Source: Variovorax sp. CAN15 (GTDB lineage Bacteria > Pseudomonadota > Gammaproteobacteria > Burkholderiales > Burkholderiaceae_C). Taken from it: a stretch of 42,388 nucleotides of DNA. Every line of letters starts with the position of its first letter. Positions within the stretch are counted from its first letter, which is position 1. The notes under the pieces were generated by a model. It was not told where the DNA came from, did not search any database, and worked only from the letters and a program-made list of their open reading frames with translations. The position numbers and the translations under genes are program-made. Shown piece by piece: positions 39,782 through 42,388 of the stretch. The stretch is from NCBI RefSeq assembly GCF_030462475.1, contig NZ_JASMRZ010000048.1, positions 1 through 42,388 of the forward strand, written 5' to 3'.

Positions 39782-40621
39782 ATGCGTATGCCCCGAATGC
39801 TCCGCCAGCTGATGCATCGCCGCATCGTGATGGTTTCCGCGCTGGTGCTGCTGGTGATCGCGGTGCTCGCGATCGGCGCACCGCTGTTCGCCTCCATCGA
39901 CCCCAACGACACGGCCGTGCTGGAGCGCCTGAAGGCGCCCAGCGCCGAGCACCTGCTAGGCACCGACGAGCTGGGCCGCGATCTCTATTCGCGCATCGTG
40001 TACGGCGCGCGCTACTCGCTGGCCATCGCGGCGCTCACGGCGTTGGGCGCGGTCGTCGCCGGCACGGTGCTGGGCCTGATGGCCGGCTTCTTCCGCCGGC
40101 TCGACACGCCGCTGATGCGCGTGGTCGACGCGATGATGTCCTTCCCCGACATCCTGCTGGCCATCGCGCTGGTGGCCATCCTCGGGCCATCGCTGATGAA
40201 TACCGTGCTTGCGCTGGTGCTGGTGTACACGCCGCGCGTGGCGCGGGTGGTGCGGGCCTCGACGCTGGTGGTGCGCGAGCTGCTGTTCGTCGAGGCCGTG
40301 CGCGCTCTTGGCGTGCGCACCTCGCGCATCCTGTGGCGGCACATCTTGCCGAACCTGATGTCGCCGATCCTGGTGCAGGTGTCCTTCATCTTCGCCTATG
40401 CCATCCTGGCCGAGGCGGGCTTGTCGTTCCTCGGCGTGGGCGTGCCGCCCGAGATTCCGACCTGGGGCACCATGGTCGCGGGCAGCCAGCAGTACGCGCA
40501 CCAGGCCTTCTGGGTGGTGCTGTTCCCGGGGCTCGCGATCATCTTCACGGCGCTGTCGCTGCAACTGCTGGGCGACGGCGTGCGGGATTTGCTCGACCCC
40601 AAGCTGAAGAAGACAGCATGA
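39782..40621 (+). CDS. Peptide ABC transporter permease, DppC type
   Basis: 279 residues from ATG 39782. First span near residues 15-37 (IVMVSALVLLVIAVLAIGAP), then the DppC/OppC hallmark GTDELGRDLYSRIVYGARYSL near residue 60. The EAA loop is FVEAVRALGVRTSRILWRH. The segment AGLSFLGVGVPPEIPTWGTM near the end is typical of the family. A 115-base gap with a family A repeat separates it from the ATPase gene. Confidence 0.93.
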   Translation: MRMPRMLRQLMHRRIVMVSALVLLVIAVLAIGAPLFASIDPNDTAVLERLKAPSAEHLLGTDELGRDLYSRIVYGARYSLAIAALTALGAVVAGTVLGLMAGFFRRLDTPLMRVVDAMMSFPDILLAIALVAILGPSLMNTVLALVLVYTPRVARVVRASTLVVRELLFVEAVRALGVRTSRILWRHILPNLMSPILVQVSFIFAYAILAEAGLSFLGVGVPPEIPTWGTMVAGSQQYAHQAFWVVLFPGLAIIFTALSLQLLGDGVRDLLDPKLKKTA

Positions 40622-40630
40622 AAGCACTCC

Positions 40631-40704
40631 CCCAGGCTTGCCCACTGCGTGTGGCCGCCAACCCCCTCGCCGGGGGCGATACCTGCAGCCCGGCAAAGCC
40701 GGTT
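40631..40704 (+). repeat. GC-rich repeat, family A, in the dppC-dppD gap
   Basis: GGCTTGCCCACTGCGTGTGG is followed by the hairpin CCCCC-TCGCC-GGGGG (40662-40676) and a second hairpin CCGGC-AAA-GCCGG (40690-40702). The first half aligns with the copy inside recJ. It fills most of the 115 bases between the permease and ATPase genes and could weaken transcription or stabilise mRNA ends. The upstream in-frame ATG at 40638 is only repeat sequence. Confidence 0.7.
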
Positions 40705-40736
40705 CTGCGTTATCCGGCGCGAAAGGCATATCCGAG

Positions 40737-41774
<1,038 letters not shown>

Positions 41775-41796
41775 GTCTCTCGCCGCTTTCGTCTTG

Positions 41797-41916
41797 CTCC
41801 CTCCCCTCCCGGGGGAGGGCTGGGGTGGGGGCTCGCGGCCTTTACATGGCAGCGACAGTCTCCACCGCCCAGAGCCCCCACCCCAACCCTCCCCCAGAGG
41901 GGGAGGGAGCCAATAC
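41797..41916. repeat. Composite inverted repeat, family B, before the last ATPase gene
   Basis: Two hairpins: CCCTCCCC-TCCCG-GGGGAGGG (41799-41819) and CCCTCCCCC-AGA-GGGGGAGGG (41887-41907). They are separated by about 67 bases and end in GAGCCAATAC. The design and length match the copy at 33795-33915. It lies within the operon, between the two ATPase genes, so it may attenuate or process the transcript there. Confidence 0.8.
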
Positions 41917-41928
41917 AAGAAACCCACG

Positions 41929-42388
41929 ATGACCCCCGCCGCTCCCCTCATCGAAGTCCGCGGACTCAAGAAATACTTCGGCAGCAGCGACCGCCCGGTG
42001 CGCGCCGTCGACGACGTGTCCTTCGCGATCCAGCCCGGCGAAACGCTGGGACTGGTCGGCGAATCGGGCTCGGGCAAGAGCACCATCGGCCGCACCGTGC
42101 TGCGCCTCGTCGAACGCACCAGCGGCCAGGTGTTCTACCGGGGCGATGACATCGGCGAGCTCTCGGCCGAGCGCATGCGCAGGCTGCGCAGCAAGCTGCA
42201 GATCATCTTCCAGGACCCGTACGCCAGCCTGAACCCCAAGATGCGCATCAGCGCGATCCTCGGCGAGGCGCTGTCCACGCACGGCCTGCACAAGGGCGCG
42301 GCGGCGTTGGGCGTCGTCATCGGGCTGGTGGCTCCTTGGGAAGACCCGGGATTGCAGTGGCACCCGCCTCGCCCACGCGCGGCTTGCG
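41929..42388 (+). CDS. Peptide ABC transporter ATPase, DppF type, partial with abnormal end
   Basis: The frame opens at ATG 41929 ([17 protein letters not shown]), 12 bases after the family B repeat, and is open to the edge (153 residues). Walker A is GESGSGKS (44-51) and the Q-loop [15 protein letters not shown] (91-105), as expected for DppF/OppF. Up to about residue 123 (LSTHGLHKG) it is normal. After that (from about 42298) the family's expected signature and Walker B approach is replaced by unrelated sequence ([16 protein letters not shown]), and neither other forward frame restores it. Either the gene is broken here or the last bases are an assembly join. Confidence 0.8.
   Translation, partial: MTPAAPLIEVRGLKKYFGSSDRPVRAVDDVSFAIQPGETLGLVGESGSGKSTIGRTVLRLVERTSGQVFYRGDDIGELSAERMRRLRSKLQIIFQDPYASLNPKMRISAILGEALSTHGLHKGAAALGVVIGLVAPWEDPGLQWHPPRPRAAC

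Noticed and set aside
40638..40736. Earlier start for the DppD-type ATPase
   Set aside because: The extra residues translate a family A repeat and do not match ABC ATPases.

Overview
The window is high-GC bacterial DNA, most likely from a betaproteobacterium of the Comamonadaceae (Variovorax-like). This is an inference from strong G/C third-position codon use, the LolC-LolD and RecJ neighbourhood, the gene content, and GC-rich palindromic repeats of a kind I associate with that family. No RNA gene, IS element or CRISPR array was seen.

Left part (1-16489), accessory-looking and lower in GC than the rest by eye (hand counts of single 60-base lines: 58% at 12061-12120, 75% at 17221-17280). A giant RHS/YD-repeat protein runs leftward off the window edge with at least 3765 codons. 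Divergent from it is a compact four-gene RiPP (ribosomally made, modified peptide) locus: an ATP-grasp enzyme, a one-chain fusion of a SagB-type azoline dehydrogenase and a YcaO cyclodehydratase, a 69-residue putative precursor peptide, and a radical SAM/SPASM maturase. Three unrelated kinds of peptide-modifying enzyme sit around one precursor. No exporter, protease or immunity gene is present. This is the best candidate for an undescribed system.

Middle part (16506-31717), all on the minus strand. A five-gene operon (WGR-DUF4132, MoxR-like AAA+ ATPase, DUF5682, VWA protein, SWIM zinc-finger protein) has overlapping or nearly abutting genes and the same relative order as yehI-yehL-yehM-yehP-yehQ of E. 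coli. Upstream of it lie a membrane protein with a degenerate GGDEF domain, recJ, and a conserved protein of unproven function that overlaps recJ.

Right part (31773-42388). LolC-LolD (lipoprotein release from the inner membrane) is followed by an ECF sigma factor, a ClpP-type protease and a RidA-family protein. Then comes a peptide/nickel-type ABC transporter operon: binding protein, two permeases and two ATPases, with a secreted lactonase-family beta-propeller gene inside it. The last ATPase gene is cut by the window edge, and its final ~90 bases no longer resemble the family. Two kinds of GC-rich repeat are scattered here. Copies of one are read in frame inside recJ and at the start of lolD.
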